Shown here: positions 11,165 to 22,805 of the stretch, one piece after another
How positions within the stretch are numbered: position 1 is the stretch's first letter
How the letters are laid out: every line of letters begins with the position of its first letter
Position numbers and translations under genes: made by a program
Origin: Ilex aquifolium
Lineage: Eukaryota > Streptophyta > Magnoliopsida > Aquifoliales > Aquifoliaceae
Assembly (NCBI GenBank): GCA_951799425.1
Contig: OX637397.1
Location: forward strand, 18,614,064-18,678,063
Reading direction: 5' to 3'
DNA: 64,000 nucleotides
The notes under the pieces: model-generated
Databases searched by the model: none
What the model saw: only the letters and a program-made list of their open reading frames with translations
Told to the model about the DNA's origin: nothing

Positions 11165-11584
11165 CACACACGTCGCCACACACAAATAGACACACACACA
11201 CAAACACCCCCCCACCCCCCCCAATTCTCCTCGCCCTATGCAGATATGTGTGTGTTCTTCATTAGTGTTTTTTTGGATAATTATGTTGATTCCAACTGAC
11301 GTGAAAAGCAAGGGGCCATAGGTTTCAAATTTTTAGTTGTTTGGTTTTGCCTCACATTTTTCAAGTATGCATGTAAACACGCTTGGGGTTATTTTTCGAC
11401 GACTTCACATTTAGAAGGCAATAAAGTCTTTGATCACAATCAGACAATTGTGTGGTGGTGGTTGTTAGCAATCTTATTTGTTTGTGTTCTTTGGTTGTAT
11501 CTCTTAGCCCTAAATTAGTTGAAGTTGAAGAGAGTTATTTCTTTCTTTGTGCACGTGTGTTTTGTGTGTATGTTTTATTTGTTC
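9746..11584. other. Spacer after the PPR gene, with a CA-rich block
   Basis: The first few hundred bases are probably PPR 3' UTR; no clear poly(A) signal is visible. 9950-10140 has a short open stretch but no recognisable protein. From 10670 (tctatactaataagatagag) the sequence resembles the 5' end of plant Helitrons, but no matching 3' hairpin and CTRR end was found. 10904-10990 looks like a C/T-rich leader with a possible GT donor after 10990. The rest is simple repeat and AT-rich DNA. Confidence 0.4.
11041..11206. repeat. CA-rich microsatellite block
   Basis: Interrupted (CA)n/(ACAC)n with short insertions such as atatcacacacgtcgcc. Long ORFs on both strands here are products of the repeat and not genes. 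Confidence 0.9.
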
Positions 11585-11780
11585 CGTTAAGAGTATTAGG
11601 GTAGTATATGTAAATTGTTAATAGTGTTAAGGTATTATGTGTAAATATAAGAGGATGTATGTGTAATTCTTATTATTGTGAGTTAACTATAAATACAAGT
11701 AATGTATGAGAGCTATGTTAAGTTTTTAACCTCTCTCTTTCTCTCTAATATTGTGTTATGTTAATTCTCTCAACTTAACA
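11585..11780 (+). repeat. 5' LTR of the copia element
   Basis: It runs from (c)gttaagagtattagg to ctctcaacttaaca. The canonical TG start is cg here, while the 3' LTR has TG. It contains ctataaatacaag as a TATA-like box near 11689 and an (CT)-rich R/U5 stretch. Confidence 0.93.
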
Positions 11781-11792
11781 TGGTATCAGAGC
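11781..11792 (+). other. Primer-binding site (initiator tRNA-Met)
   Basis: tggtatcagagc directly follows the LTR. It is the usual plant copia site complementary to the 3' end of initiator methionine tRNA. Confidence 0.92.
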
Positions 11793-12347
11793 GAAACCAA
11801 TACAAATATTAACTATTCTGGTTCGCGATTGTGTGACTATTGTCACTATGACTACTATCTGGTTGTACGTTGTGTTGTACTGTTCGTTGTGGTCTTGTCT
11901 GGTAGTAGTGGTAGTCGACTAGTGTGGTCGACATTGGTGGTAGTCGACTGGTGTGGTCGACGTTGTGCTGTTCATCGAGTTTTGGTATCTGGTTTTTGGT
12001 GGTGATTTCTGGTTCTGCTTCGGTGGTGTAGTCGACGTCGGTGGCTACTAGTTGTTGGTTGTTCATCGCAGTCGACCATTGAAGGGGCATTAGAGTTTGT
12101 TGGTGAAGAAGACGACTCTGGGTCGGTTGCGGGTTTGGGTAGCATATCCAAATCCAGATCCAAGCCTAGCCCAATCAAGATCCAAGTCAAGAACTGATTC
12201 CAAATCCATATTCGGTTCAGACCCATATCCAGTAGCGTCAGACCAGACCGGTTCAAGTCCGGTTCAATCCCGGGTCAGTGAGTTTGCACCGGTTCAATCC
12301 CGGTTCAGTCAGTTTTAGACCGGTTCAGACCGGTTCCATCTGTTTTG

Positions 12348-12453
12348 TCTCCGATTCAGCGATCTAGTGGACTCCTTTGGTCCGGTTCAGCGGTCCAGTG
12401 GACTTCTTTGGTCCAGTTCAGCGGTCCAGTGGACTTCTTTGGTCCGGTTCAGT
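12348..12453 (+). repeat. 31-bp tandem repeat in the copia leader
   Basis: About three copies of a 31-bp unit built on ggttcagcggtccagtggac, each followed by ttcttt. It lies in the untranslated leader, within a wider ggttcag-rich stretch (12240-12560), before the gag ATG at 12582. Confidence 0.8.
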
Positions 12454-12581
12454 GCTCTAACTAGGTTCTCCAGTCTGGTTCGGTGATCCAACAACCTTCT
12501 CTTCTTCGGTTCAGCAGTGCAGTAGGTGATTCTTGTCTGGTTCAGTGATCTAGTGATTTTCTTTTTCTATTTGCTGCACTT

Positions 12582-13562
12582 ATGGAACCCAAGCAAGATG
12601 TCAGGTCCCTTACTCCATCTTTGTCACCCACCTCTACGCCTCCGACTTTTATCAATGGTCCCATGACCTCTGTTAAACTCAATGGGACCAATTATACTTT
12701 ATGGTCCCGATCCGTTCAAGTCTTTCTTCGAGGCAACGGATTTAAGAAATATTTGGTGGATCCTAGACCCAAGGAAGATACTCCTGGGTATGATCAGTAG
12801 GAACAAGAGGACGCTCAAATTATTTCTTTACTATTGAATAGCATTGAGCCTAGTATTAGTTCTACTCTGCTCTATCTTGACACTGCCAAGGAGATATGGG
12901 ATCACTTGGCCACTATGTATTCTGGTACTGGTAATTTTACCCAAGCTTATGAGGTGTGCAAGGAGTACTTCCGGCTGGAACAGAATACTCTGAGCATTGA
13001 GGATTATTATTCTCACGTTTGGGGAGTCTGTGAGGAGATGAAGACCTACCATCCGTTTACTACTAATGCAGCAATTTGGCAGAAGCAACATGAGGACATG
13101 AATGTTGTTAGGTTTTTGGTAGGATTGAAACCTGAATATGAGGCTATTTGTTCTCATATTTTGGGTGGCTCTAGTCTTCCCTCACTACTTGAGGTTTTCT
13201 CTTGTGTACAACATGCTACTTTGTCTATTTCAGGCATCAATCATGGTGTCTCCACTGATCGCTCAGCTCTTGTGATTCCTAGTAGCCATAGTGATGGTCA
13301 TCGAGGTGGTCGTGGTGGTCGTACAGGAGGTCGTACGGGTGGTCGTGGGGGCCGTAGTGGACCTCGTTCCTGTATTCATTGTGGCCGTGGAGGGCACACT
13401 GTTGATTTCTGTTGAGATTTACATGGAAAACCTTCTAGTGCTGCGAATCAGGCTTCCTATCAGGATGATACCTCTGTTGTTGCTTCCATACCTTGGTCAG
13501 CTCCACCAGACACTGGGTCGGTTACTATTACACGAGAGGAGTATGCTTAGTTCCTGTCCTAG
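12582..13562 (+). pseudogene. Copia gag, with four in-frame stops
   Basis: It starts with MEPKQDVRSL. It has the copia gag core (residues TSVKLNGTNYTLWSRSVQVF, then LLNSIEPSISSTLLYLDTAK and the UBN2-like part), a Gly/Arg-rich RNA-binding tail and a zinc knuckle CIHCGRGGHTVDFC. Stops at 12798 (TAG), 13413 (TGA), 13548 (TAG) and 13560 (TAG) stand where Trp, Trp, Gln and Gln would keep the frame, all explained by C:G to T:A transitions. The frame shifts just before the protease. Confidence 0.85.
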
Positions 13563-13629
13563 CAACAGGCTGTCCTATCTCCCTCCACTGCTACTTTTGC
13601 CCAATCAGGTATTGCTTCCACTTGTTTAT

Positions 13630-14683
13630 TGTCCTCCACTCCTGGATCATAGACTCTGGCACTTCTGACCATATGACTGGTGCGTCTAATGTTTTTTCTA
13701 CTTATCAGTCTGCTATTTCCACACGTAGTGTTACTCTTGCTAATGGTACTTGTTATAGAGTTTCAGGTCTCGGGACTACTCACTTGAGTCCTGATATGTC
13801 CTTATCTTCCGTGTTATTTATTCCTCAGTTTCCTTTTAGTTTACTTTTCATTAGTAAGATTATCCGTTCTCTCAATTGTTCTGTAACATTTTATCCCTCT
13901 TATTGTGTCTTTCAAGATCTCAAAACGAAGAGGAAGATTGGTACGGGACATGAAGCTGGTGGCCTATATTACTTTGATTTTGATTCATCTACTCTGGCCC
14001 TACAGATCTCGTTGTCTCCTTTTCAATGGCATTGTCGTCTTGGACATCCCTCTCTCCAGAATCTGAAGCGCCAAGTTCCCAATCTTAGTTGTATGTCGTC
14101 TTTGTCTTATGAAGCTTGTCAGCTTAGTAAGCATCACCGTATGTCATTTCAGTCTAGAGTCAATAATCGTGTGTCTAGTCCATTTGAGTTGGTACATTCT
14201 GATGTATGGGGTTCAATAAAGAATATTTCATCTAATAAATATCCTTATTTTGTGTCATTTGTGGATGACTATTCTCGTGTGACTTGGTTGTTTTTTATGA
14301 AAGCTCGGTCTGAATTATTCTCTATATTTGAGACCTTTCGTAAGGAAATAAAAACTCAGTATGGTTGTCGTATACGTATTTTACGTTCTGATAATGCTCG
14401 GGAATATGAATCTGGCCCTTTTTCAGCTTATCTTAGTAAAACGGGCATTATTCATCAAACTTCATGTGCTTACACATCTCCACAGAACGGTGTTGCAGAA
14501 CGCAAGAACCGTCATTTGTTGGAAGTCATCCGTGCTCTGTTATTCCAGATGAATATTCCTCGATATTTTTGGAGTGATGTTGTTCTTACTGCTTGTCACC
14601 TTATTAATCGTATGCCATCCTCTGTGTTAAATGGGCAAAGTCCATATTTTGTCCTTTTTCCTGATAAGCCCTTATTTTCTTAA
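13630..14683 (+). pseudogene. Copia protease and integrase
   Basis: The protease active site is WIIDSGTSDHMTG. The GAG-pre-integrase region has the WHCRLGHPS motif; its zinc finger is damaged. The integrase core holds SDVWG and SDNAREY for the two Asp and NGVAERKNR for the Glu. The frame ends at TAA 14681 because of a frameshift; after it the sequence continues in another frame (FGCVCYVHN, CVFLGYS) with a further TGA at 14752. Confidence 0.9.
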
Positions 14684-15092
14684 CTCCTAAGGTTTTTGGA
14701 TGTGTCTGTTATGTTCACAATTTGTGTCCTGGGTTTGATAAACTTGATCCTTGAGCTACCAAATGTGTATTTCTTGGTTATTCCCGCACACAAAAAGGGT
14801 ATCATTGCTACAGTCCTTCTCTGCGAGGATACTTTACTAGTACCGATGTCATGTTTGAGGAATCTGTTCCATATTTTTCAGCACCTTCTAGTCTTTGGAT
14901 CTGGACTTTGGGTCATCTCTTGTACCACCATCTCTTCCCTCATCTTCAGATATTCTGCTGCCCACCGTGTTACCATCTACTTTACCTCTTCGTGTATACT
15001 CTCGTCGTCCTTGACCATCGACTGAGGTGCCCATACCGTCTTCCTTGCTGCCTTCTAATCCTGGTCCATCAGGTAATTTAAACTCTTTACCT

Positions 15093-16754
15093 ATTGCTCT
15101 TCGAAAAGGTACTCGTTCGTGTGTTGCTAATCATCACATTGCTCATTTTGTTTCATATGATGTCTTATTTCTTGTCTTCTCTTGTTTTACCTGTCAATTA
15201 TCTACTATATCTATTCCTAAGTATTTACAGGATGCATTATCTGATTCAAGTTGGAGGAAAGTTATGGAGGATGAGATAGATGGCTTACATCATAATGGGA
15301 CTTGAGATCTCGTTCTTTTACCTCCTGGTAAACGAACTGTTGGTTATCGTTGGGTGTATATTGTTAAATTTCATCCGGATGGTTCTGTGGAGCGTCTCAA
15401 AGCCCGGCTTGTTGTAAAGGGCTTTACTCAGACCTATGGTGTTGATTATGAGGAGACTTTCTCTCCTGTTGTCAAAATTTTCTCTGTTCGTATCTTGATT
15501 TCTTTGGCTGCTAATCTTGATTGACCCTTGTTTCAGTTAGATGTCAAGAATGTCTTCCTACATGGTGACTTGGTTGAAGAGGTATACATGGAGCAGCCAC
15601 CTGGGTTTACTGCTCAAGGGGAGTATGGTAAGAGTGTATGTCGGTTAAAGAAATCTTTGTATGGTTTGAAGCAGTCACCGAGGGCATGGTTTGGTAAGTT
15701 TTCAAATGCAGTTTTAAAGTTTGGTCTGCTTCGATGTCAGACAGACCATTCTGTGTTTCATAGACAGACGGATGCTAGATCTGTTCTATTGGTGGTCTAT
15801 GTAGATGATATTGTGATTACTAGAAATGATTCTGAGGGGATTGCCAAGTTAAAAATCTTGTTGCAAGATCGATTTCATACTAAGGATTTAGGAAAACTCA
15901 GGTATTTCTTAGGAATTGAATTGGCTCGATCTAAACAGGGTATTTGTTTATCACAGAGGAAATATGTACTTGACATGCTAGAGGAAGTAGGTTTGCTGGG
16001 TGGCAGACCGATTGATGTTCCTATGGATCTGAATCAGAAACTATTGATGGATGATGGTGCATTGTTTGAGAATCCGGGTCGGTATTGCAGATTGGTTGGG
16101 AAGCTCAATTATCTCACTATTACTCGACCGGATATTTCCTGTGCAGTCAGTATAGTAAGTCAGTTCATAGGATGTCCTAGAGTACCACATTGGGAGGCAG
16201 TTACTCGTATTCTGTGATATCTCAAACGAGCTCCTGGACTTGGACTGTTATATCGAGCTAATGGACATCTTAGAGTGGAAGGTTTCTCAAATGCTGATTG
16301 GGCTGACTCTCATTCTGATCGGAGATCAACCACTGGTTATTGTACTTTCTTAGGAGGTAACGTTGTCTCATGGAAAAGTAAGAAACAACCCGTGGTAGCA
16401 AGATCCAGTGCTGAGGCTGAGTATAGGGCAATGACGCATACGACGAGTGAGTTGACTTGGCTATTACACTTCCTCCAAGAAATTGAGTTTTCAGTGCAAC
16501 CTCCTTTACAGTTGTTCTGTGACAACCAGGCAGCTATCCATATCGCTGCCAATCCAGTGTTTCATGAGAGAACCAAATATATTGAGGTTGATTGTCACTT
16601 CATTCGGGACAAGATAGTAGCTGGGGAGATTACGACTCTATTTGTGAAATCTGAAGATCAGCTTGCAGATATGTTTACCAAAGCACTGAGTCGTACACGT
16701 CTTACAGCGATTTGTTCCAAGCTTGAATTATATGATATATATAGTTCAGCTTGA
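15093..16754 (+). pseudogene. Copia reverse transcriptase and RNase H
   Basis: In order: [32 protein letters not shown], the palm LDVKNVFLHGDL, KSLYGLKQSPRAW and the catalytic YVDDIVI near 15797, then YFLGIEL and TRPDISCAVS. RNase H follows with ADWADSHSDRRSTTGY, SSAEAEYRAM and DNQAAIHIA, ending at a natural stop at 16752. Internal stops are at 15303 and 15522 (Trp to TGA) and 16215 (Arg to TGA). Confidence 0.92.
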
Positions 16755-16761
16755 GGGGAAG
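16752..16761 (+). other. Polypurine tract of the copia element
   Basis: tgaggggaag lies directly before the 3' LTR, overlapping the stop codon of the polyprotein. It primes plus-strand synthesis in the family. Confidence 0.85.
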
Positions 16762-16969
16762 TGTTAAGAGTATTAGGATAGTATGTGTAAATTGTTAATA
16801 GTGTTAGGGTATTATGTGTAAATACAAGAGGGTGTATGTGTAATTCTTATTATTGTGAGTCAACTATAAATACAAGTGATGTATGAGAGCTAGGTTAAGT
16901 TTTTAACCTCTCTCTTTCTCTCTAATATTGTCTCTAATATTGTGTTATGTTAATTCTCTCAACTTAACA
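16762..16969 (+). repeat. 3' LTR of the copia element
   Basis: TGTTAAGAG to CTTAACA, matching the 5' LTR apart from about 8 substitutions and a duplication of tctctaatattg near 16920-16943. Confidence 0.95.
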
Positions 16970-18428
16970 GGTTCATGTTTAATAAGGTGAATTAGTCGCA
17001 CATAGTTATGAGGATATGTTTGGATAGATGAGAATTGATGGTTGTTTGGGTGGTTTGGGTTTGGAATGGAGATTTTGGGAAAAATAAAATTGAAATGTGA
17101 TTGAAAACTACGATGGTTGTTACGTATGATTGTGAACTGTGAATTTTGGTTCTTTAGTAATTGGTGTTGTCTTTGAGTTTGGTTGAGTATTTTTTTCTTA
17201 ATCTTTAGAAGTGTACCAAATTGAAGCACTTGGATCTTGGTCAATATTACCTGGATCGTGGGTCGCTTTGGTGCGTGGTACGGATACGAGTACATGGTAC
17301 AACACTTTCTTAGGTACGTGATACGGCGAGGGTAGGTTTAAGTAGTACGGTATTTTGGGTCGTAATTCGTTTTAGAACTCTTATGTAGATCGTTTTTACT
17401 ATTATACAACATTATATATTACAGAACATTCATAAACATTAAGTTAGTTACCATTTATCTTATGGTTGTGCTTGATTTTCTATTATTTAAAATAATATAT
17501 AATTATAAATCTATATACATGTAGTCAATTAATATATATTTTATATTTGTGTTACATGTTCTAAAGCGAATTGATTTAAAGTTAGTATTACAATTTGAGG
17601 TCGGCCATTTGGGTAATTTGGATCGCGAACCCACCTCGTTTAGGATCAATGTACCCAGATCGTGGGTCCTTAAGGATTTAGTGAATTGTGGTAACCATGA
17701 TCTTGGTTTCAGTCATCTAGTGTGATAAAACTAGTTGGATTTATGACTTCATTTGTTCTTCATGGTCTTGAGTCTTGACTTAGTTGCTTGGGATACTTAA
17801 AGATGCAAAGTATTCCTTAAGCATATATCAGATGAAAAAAGATGCTTAAAGCAGTCCTGAAACACATTTTAACTCTTTTGTTGCCTATTTCTTGGGAATC
17901 CTAGCTAGTCTATATAGTGATGTTAAAATTGAGTCAGAATCTTAACAGTCAATTCTGCATCTCTCCTTGGTCCACTACTACTGGCTCTAACAATAAATCA
18001 TAAAATCCTGGCAATAGCAAATCTTTGAGGCTTCAAATTGCAACCAACAATTTGGCCCAGAAGGAGCGACAACTGTCCCAAAATGAGAATGAAGGAGAGG
18101 GGTTAGGCTATAACTTTATAAATAGTGGAACAATCAAATTCATGTCAGCCCATGTGCTGTCATCTGGTTTGCCTTTAATTTTTTTAAAATTAAAACGAGT
18201 ATATCAATTGGACTGCCTGCAAAATTACCTGTTTGAATAATACAGTGGTGTTAGATAATAATTGATATTGATAGTCTAAGAACTTGTTGTGCTTACAACC
18301 ATGACGTACCGGATTTGAATCTAGCTGTAGTTTTTTTGTCAACAAATAATGGCAATGTTTAGATATGTAGTTTTCAAATTGGTATGACTACATTGATTTA
18401 GCATGATTTAAATCTGTCTTGGAATTCT
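16970..18428. other. Spacer without recognised gene
   Basis: AT-rich. 17210-17360 and 17590-17680 hold imperfect repeats of a 'gatcgtgggtc' type phrase. 18025-18150 has a short open stretch (QIATNNLAQKERQLSQ) with coiled-coil character that could be an exon of the split gene to the right, but its splice sites are unclear. Confidence 0.4.
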
Positions 18429-19885
18429 TGCAGGTTGGTATGTGGCCAATTTTGGAAATCAAAAACAGAGAAGAGCCGTTGTGTACAACTCTGGTATGTA
18501 GCCAACTTTAGAAATTGAAAAGTGTACAAAGTATTCCTACATTGCATGCTTTCAATGCCTTGCAACTTGAAATTGTTCTATGTATGCAATAACAGGAAAT
18601 GGCTAATGGTTCATGTCTTAAGAGGCACTATAAGAAAATGGAAGGAGAGTGCCTTGTGATTTCAGTACCTGAAGAGAGCAAGTTCACTGTTCTTGTAAAG
18701 AATTTAAACACTCTGAACTATTATACTGACATTCTAATTGAATATTTGTAGTAAAGAAATATTTCTTTTGTCACTATACTTTTTTAGGTTACTTAAGTCT
18801 GCATGGAAGTATGCAGGAACTTGTCACGTGTTTATATAAACTGTAAGTTTCATTTTTATGGTAATTTTTCTGGAAGAATAACTTGGAGAAGGAGTTCCTT
18901 TGTTTTGCTATTTGAATTTTCCTCTTAGTAGAATTACTTTTATATATGCTAGGAATTGAGTTGAGTTAGGATATGTGGGGGTCATTAAGATTGCTTGATG
19001 CATCAGACACTTAGACTGCCAAGCATGAGAATGCTTCATTTCTGAGAGTAGTAACTTTTAGGCAAAAAGAAGAAATATCTTAGGTATCAATTTAGTGTTT
19101 TATTTTTTTTGGCAACTAATGTTTTATTAAAGACCTTAAAACATTATATTTAGGATAGTCTTGTCTTTTTAGTCTATTTGGCTAGTGGAAACAAGGAAAA
19201 TTTCACATAAAATTCATAGAAATTTGAATCCTGATAAATCCAGAACTCGTTCCAAATATTGAAACTCACATATGCCTATTTTAGATCTACGAGTGTAGAG
19301 CTGGTCCCAGATCTACCCCAAACTCACCCCAGCATTACTCCTAGCTTATCCATTGTTGAAGCCACGAACCCTCACTGTTCTCTCTCTAAATCGACTCGTC
19401 AAATATACGTAAACATGGAGGACTGAACTCTAAAGCATGGAAAAAATGGAAATAAAAAAGAGAAAATGAACGATAGGAAAAAGAAACATCTGCGTGCCCG
19501 GTGGTCAGTGAAATATGGGAAGGAAGAAAGGAAAGAGCTCTGCACCCATGACGAGAGAGAAAGAGTATGCATGAACAAGGTGAAAAACAGTGATAAGAGA
19601 GAGGTCTGCCTTGGTAAGGAAAGAAGCATTAAATGAAAGGTACAAACTTTACGGCCTTTTATTAATGGTGAACACGCAACACGATAAGATATGGCTGTAA
19701 AAATATTTAAGAAAAACATAATATGTATATGTTACGTAGGAATGCTTAGTTTGCACAAGCCTTAGGGCTCAGCGCCTTTAAAAATTAGCCTCAAAATTAT
19801 TCAAATTTGGCTCAAAATTATTCATATTCGGCTCATATTACAAAATGAGATAAGATCGAGTAGCTCGGTTCGTTTAACAGCACTA

Positions 19886-19920
19886 CCCACCTCCCACCTC
19901 CCACCTCCCACCTCCCACCT
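19886..19920. repeat. Heptamer microsatellite (cacctcc)n
   Basis: About five copies of cacctcc within AT-rich DNA, in an intron or spacer of the unidentified gene. Confidence 0.85.
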
Positions 19921-20917
19921 TTAATTCCCCCAAGTCAGTCCCCCAGTTAATAGGGTTTTGATTTTTAAAGAAATTAGGAAGATTTTTGTGATTACATTTC
20001 TGGTTATGTGATTGATTGGGTTATTATAATTATATGAATGTGTGAAATGTTGATTCTGATTTTTGGATTTAACATGAATCTCTGGGGATGTGCGGCGTAG
20101 ATAACATGGCCATGAGAGGATTTGTTTCGATAACATTGCATTTGCCAATGCTTATCAGACTTAGATTCCTCTGCCTTCTGACTCAGTTATTTTCAATATT
20201 GTCTTTAATTGTAGTCTGGCTTAACGTGATGTTCAGTCTCTTATATGGAAATTCATTCGTTTTGAGCTGTACTTTTATTTGCTTGTGGTTCTTTGTTTTG
20301 GTTGGTTCTCGTTTTATGTGCTTAGATCATCACGTTTTTGAATGTGGATTTTACTTTTATTTGTGGGGTTTGTTTTGGTTTGGGGTTCTTGCTCTTATGG
20401 GTTGGTTTAGGTGGTAGCAGTCAATGATCCTTTTGTTGATGCTAAGTCCATGGTAAGAATGTATAGTTAGCTGTGTAGTAGCTGCCACTTTTTCCTTTCT
20501 TTTGTTGTTGTCTTTATAATGACTAAGGAATTGGAGTAGTCGTAAAAAGTGTAAACTAGCAATAGTCACTTTTTGCAAATATTTTTTTTTTCTGCTATTC
20601 TGAAGAAATCCAAATTGAATTCAACAGAGAAGCAAACTCAGGTATCTGACCAACACTTCAGCGAGGGAAGTAGTGATCTGGGTAAGATCACATTCCTGAT
20701 GTATTTTCTCGTTTCCTATTATTCATTTTCTTCTCCCTTTTATTCCTTGCTAGAACATAACCCACTCATACGAAAATTATATGTATATGGTTCTCTTTAG
20801 AGTCCCATGTCTCTGTTGAAAGTCATGACTCTGTTTTTATTTGAATTTTAGGACAGCTTACATTGGGTCTCTGCTCTTTTTTGGAAAATAATTTTTGCAG
20901 CTGACGTTAAGCAGTTG

Positions 20918-20988
20918 GAAGGGCTTGACCAAGATTTGTCACTGCGGCTAAGCGGCTACTGAAGGGCTTGACCAAGATTTGTCACTGC
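20918..20988 (+). repeat. 28-bp direct duplication in the last exon
   Basis: gaagggcttgaccaagattt plus gtcactgc occurs at 20918-20945 and again at 20961-20988. The 43-base period is not a multiple of three, so one copy disrupts the reading frame. Confidence 0.9.
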
Positions 20989-21094
20989 TTAGACAATACA
21001 ACCTGAAACTGGAAGCTGTATTGCTGAATGGAGAATTAGAATTGCATTCTTTGAAAGAGCATTTCACAAAGTTCTTCAAATTGCCAGAAGACTA

Positions 21095-22801
21095 ACTCAA
21101 AATCTTCTCTATATGATTTACATATATGTGGATGTAGACATGATATTGTGTGGTCACTTCAGGCATGATTTGTTTTTTCACAGAATATGTTAGTAGCTGA
21201 GCCTCCTTGTTACAGTTTATTTTCCATTGAAGACTGAGTGTGGCAGTTGAAGACTAAGAGTGGCCATGAATATATTGCATCATTTAATACCTAAGCAAAG
21301 GGTTAGTTTTCAGATGTACTATCAACAAGCTTTTTTGGGGAAAAGTGTCCACAACTTTAGTATGTAATAATTTATTTATTCTCAAAATGTTTTCATGTAT
21401 AACACATAAAAATTAATAGTATACGCAATTTACGACTAAAATATCATTTAAATTTGTCAAAAAAAATAATATTAGTACACGATTAAAGGATGTAAACTCA
21501 TAGCTTGTGGATTTGATTCAACTTGAAAAGTGATCAAAAGAACATAAATTGAACAGTAAGTATTTGTAATTTGGAGATGTTTGATTTAGTTTTAGGCACT
21601 TCAAAAAAACAGATATTTGCGTATTATATGTTTGTTTGAAAATTAGCTACTATTTTTTACATTATTAAGCTTAAATTGATCATCTTAACTTGATTTTATC
21701 TTTTGTAGCAGTTTTATCGGTGACTTTAGTCTTATGTAAAAATTATTGAGTAGCGAGTATGATTGAGAAATAATGAGGCTTTTTTTATTTGTGGGTTACA
21801 TGAACCCAACAAATAAATGTGATGGGTTTGTGTCGGGATATTTGACAAAGATTATTTTACGAGTTAGTTTACAATTGATTAGTACACGATGTAAATCCAA
21901 ACTGATATGACCACAAAATATTGATTTATATCCAATTAAACAGATTCGGATTCGAAATGAATTCCAATTCTGATCAGATTCAGACTAAAATTCTGTCCTT
22001 TTAACAGGTCCATTTTCCAACTGGTAAGACCACAAATTTTTCAGAGGGAGATCAATCAAATCCACAAAGTCTCAACAAAAATAATTCTAAGACCAATATT
22101 CTGCTTTGGTTCTTTTAATATCACAAGCCTGCAAAAAGAAAAGACCAAGACTAATCAAGTCTAACTTACTCCAGGAATAGGTGCATAACATGTCAAAGAC
22201 GACTGAAAAAAAAGACTAAATAATAAAGTTTTAGTGCAACAAAGCTTTAATTCATTGTTCAAAACTAAAAATTCTTGTTTGTCAGACACCTCACAATCAA
22301 TATTTTAAAAAAGAAATCCGAGATACAAGGGAAAAAAAATCCAAGAAAACATAAATTTAATCAAGCAAGAAATCATCATACAAGTGGAGAGATCCCCTCT
22401 TTCTATGCCTATCAATTTTAGATACGATTCGTAAAACCGATATGAAAAGAGTAATTTTAGATTTTAGTAAAAAGTGAACTCGTTAGATTTTTCAAATAAA
22501 TATATCGAAACTAATTTCGCAAAACATGACATGAACTTTGGAAACGTGAGGGGGTAAAATAGTCTTTTTGTTTGTGCCGTTAATGGCATTCATTTTGTGG
22601 GGTCTCAGTGTAATTTTGAAAACGTGAGGGGTGTCCCTGTAATAAAATAAAATATCAGGCGGTGTCAGTGTAATTTACCCTTATTATTATTATCTTAAAA
22701 GCAAATAGCACCAGCTAAAAATTCCTGGGCTTGGATGCACTGTAGCATGCCTTCAATTGCGTGTCCCTGCCTTGGCCGGTTGGTCTCTTCATCGAATAAT
22801 C

Positions 22802-22805
<4 letters not shown>
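21095..22805. other. Spacer before the EDR2-like gene
   Basis: AT-rich with no recognised gene. 22540-22680 carries two related 'aacgtgagggg...gtgtaattt' phrases and ends cagtgtaatttaccc. This resembles one terminus of a plant MITE whose other end I cannot place. Confidence 0.4.

Larger units (their letters stand above)
11585..16969 (+). mobile_element. Ty1/copia LTR retrotransposon, complete but inactivated (~5.4 kb)
   Basis: It has every structural part: 5' LTR, tRNA-Met primer site, leader, gag, protease, integrase, reverse transcriptase, RNase H, polypurine tract and 3' LTR. The domain order (integrase before reverse transcriptase) makes it copia. The pol sequence resembles RE1-type polyproteins. 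Coding is broken by at least eight stops and at least two frameshifts. Hand comparison of the LTRs gives 8 substitutions in about 195 positions, 7 of them transitions, plus a 12-base duplication in the 3' LTR. Insertion is therefore fairly recent. The flanks (gttcc before, gttca after) suggest a 5-bp target duplication GTTCA with a small change at the left junction. Confidence 0.95.
18429..21094 (+). pseudogene. Unidentified split gene, partial exon set, last exon broken
   Basis: I do not recognise the protein. Candidate exons: 18430-18489 (VGMWPILEIKNREEPLCTTL, acceptor tcttgcag, donor gtatgt); 18597-18695 (EMANGSCLKRHYKK to EESKFTVL, acceptor aacag, donor gtaaag), which joins the previous one in frame; 20600-20681 (KKSKLNSTEKQTQVSDQHFS, donor gtaaga); and 20901-21094 (acceptor tttgcag). 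The last exon would read DVKQLEGLDQDLSLLRQYNL and end HFTKFFKLPED before TAA. A 28-base block is repeated 43 bases apart inside it, which shifts the frame and creates a TGA. Upstream exons were not found. It could be a decayed gene, or intact with a different splice pattern. Confidence 0.45.

Noticed and set aside
10904..11311. Overlapping ORFs on both strands, rich in His/Thr or Cys/Val
   Set aside because: They are translations of the (CA)n block; no conserved domain and both strands are equally open.
19399..19719. Minus-strand Phe/Leu/Ser-rich ORF of 106 codons
   Set aside because: Purine-rich + strand gives a hydrophobic low-complexity product; no domain or splice context.
20088..20417. 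Hydrophobic ORF of 109 codons
   Set aside because: T-rich intron-like DNA read in frame gives a membrane-like product; no homology recognised and it lies between exons of the split gene.
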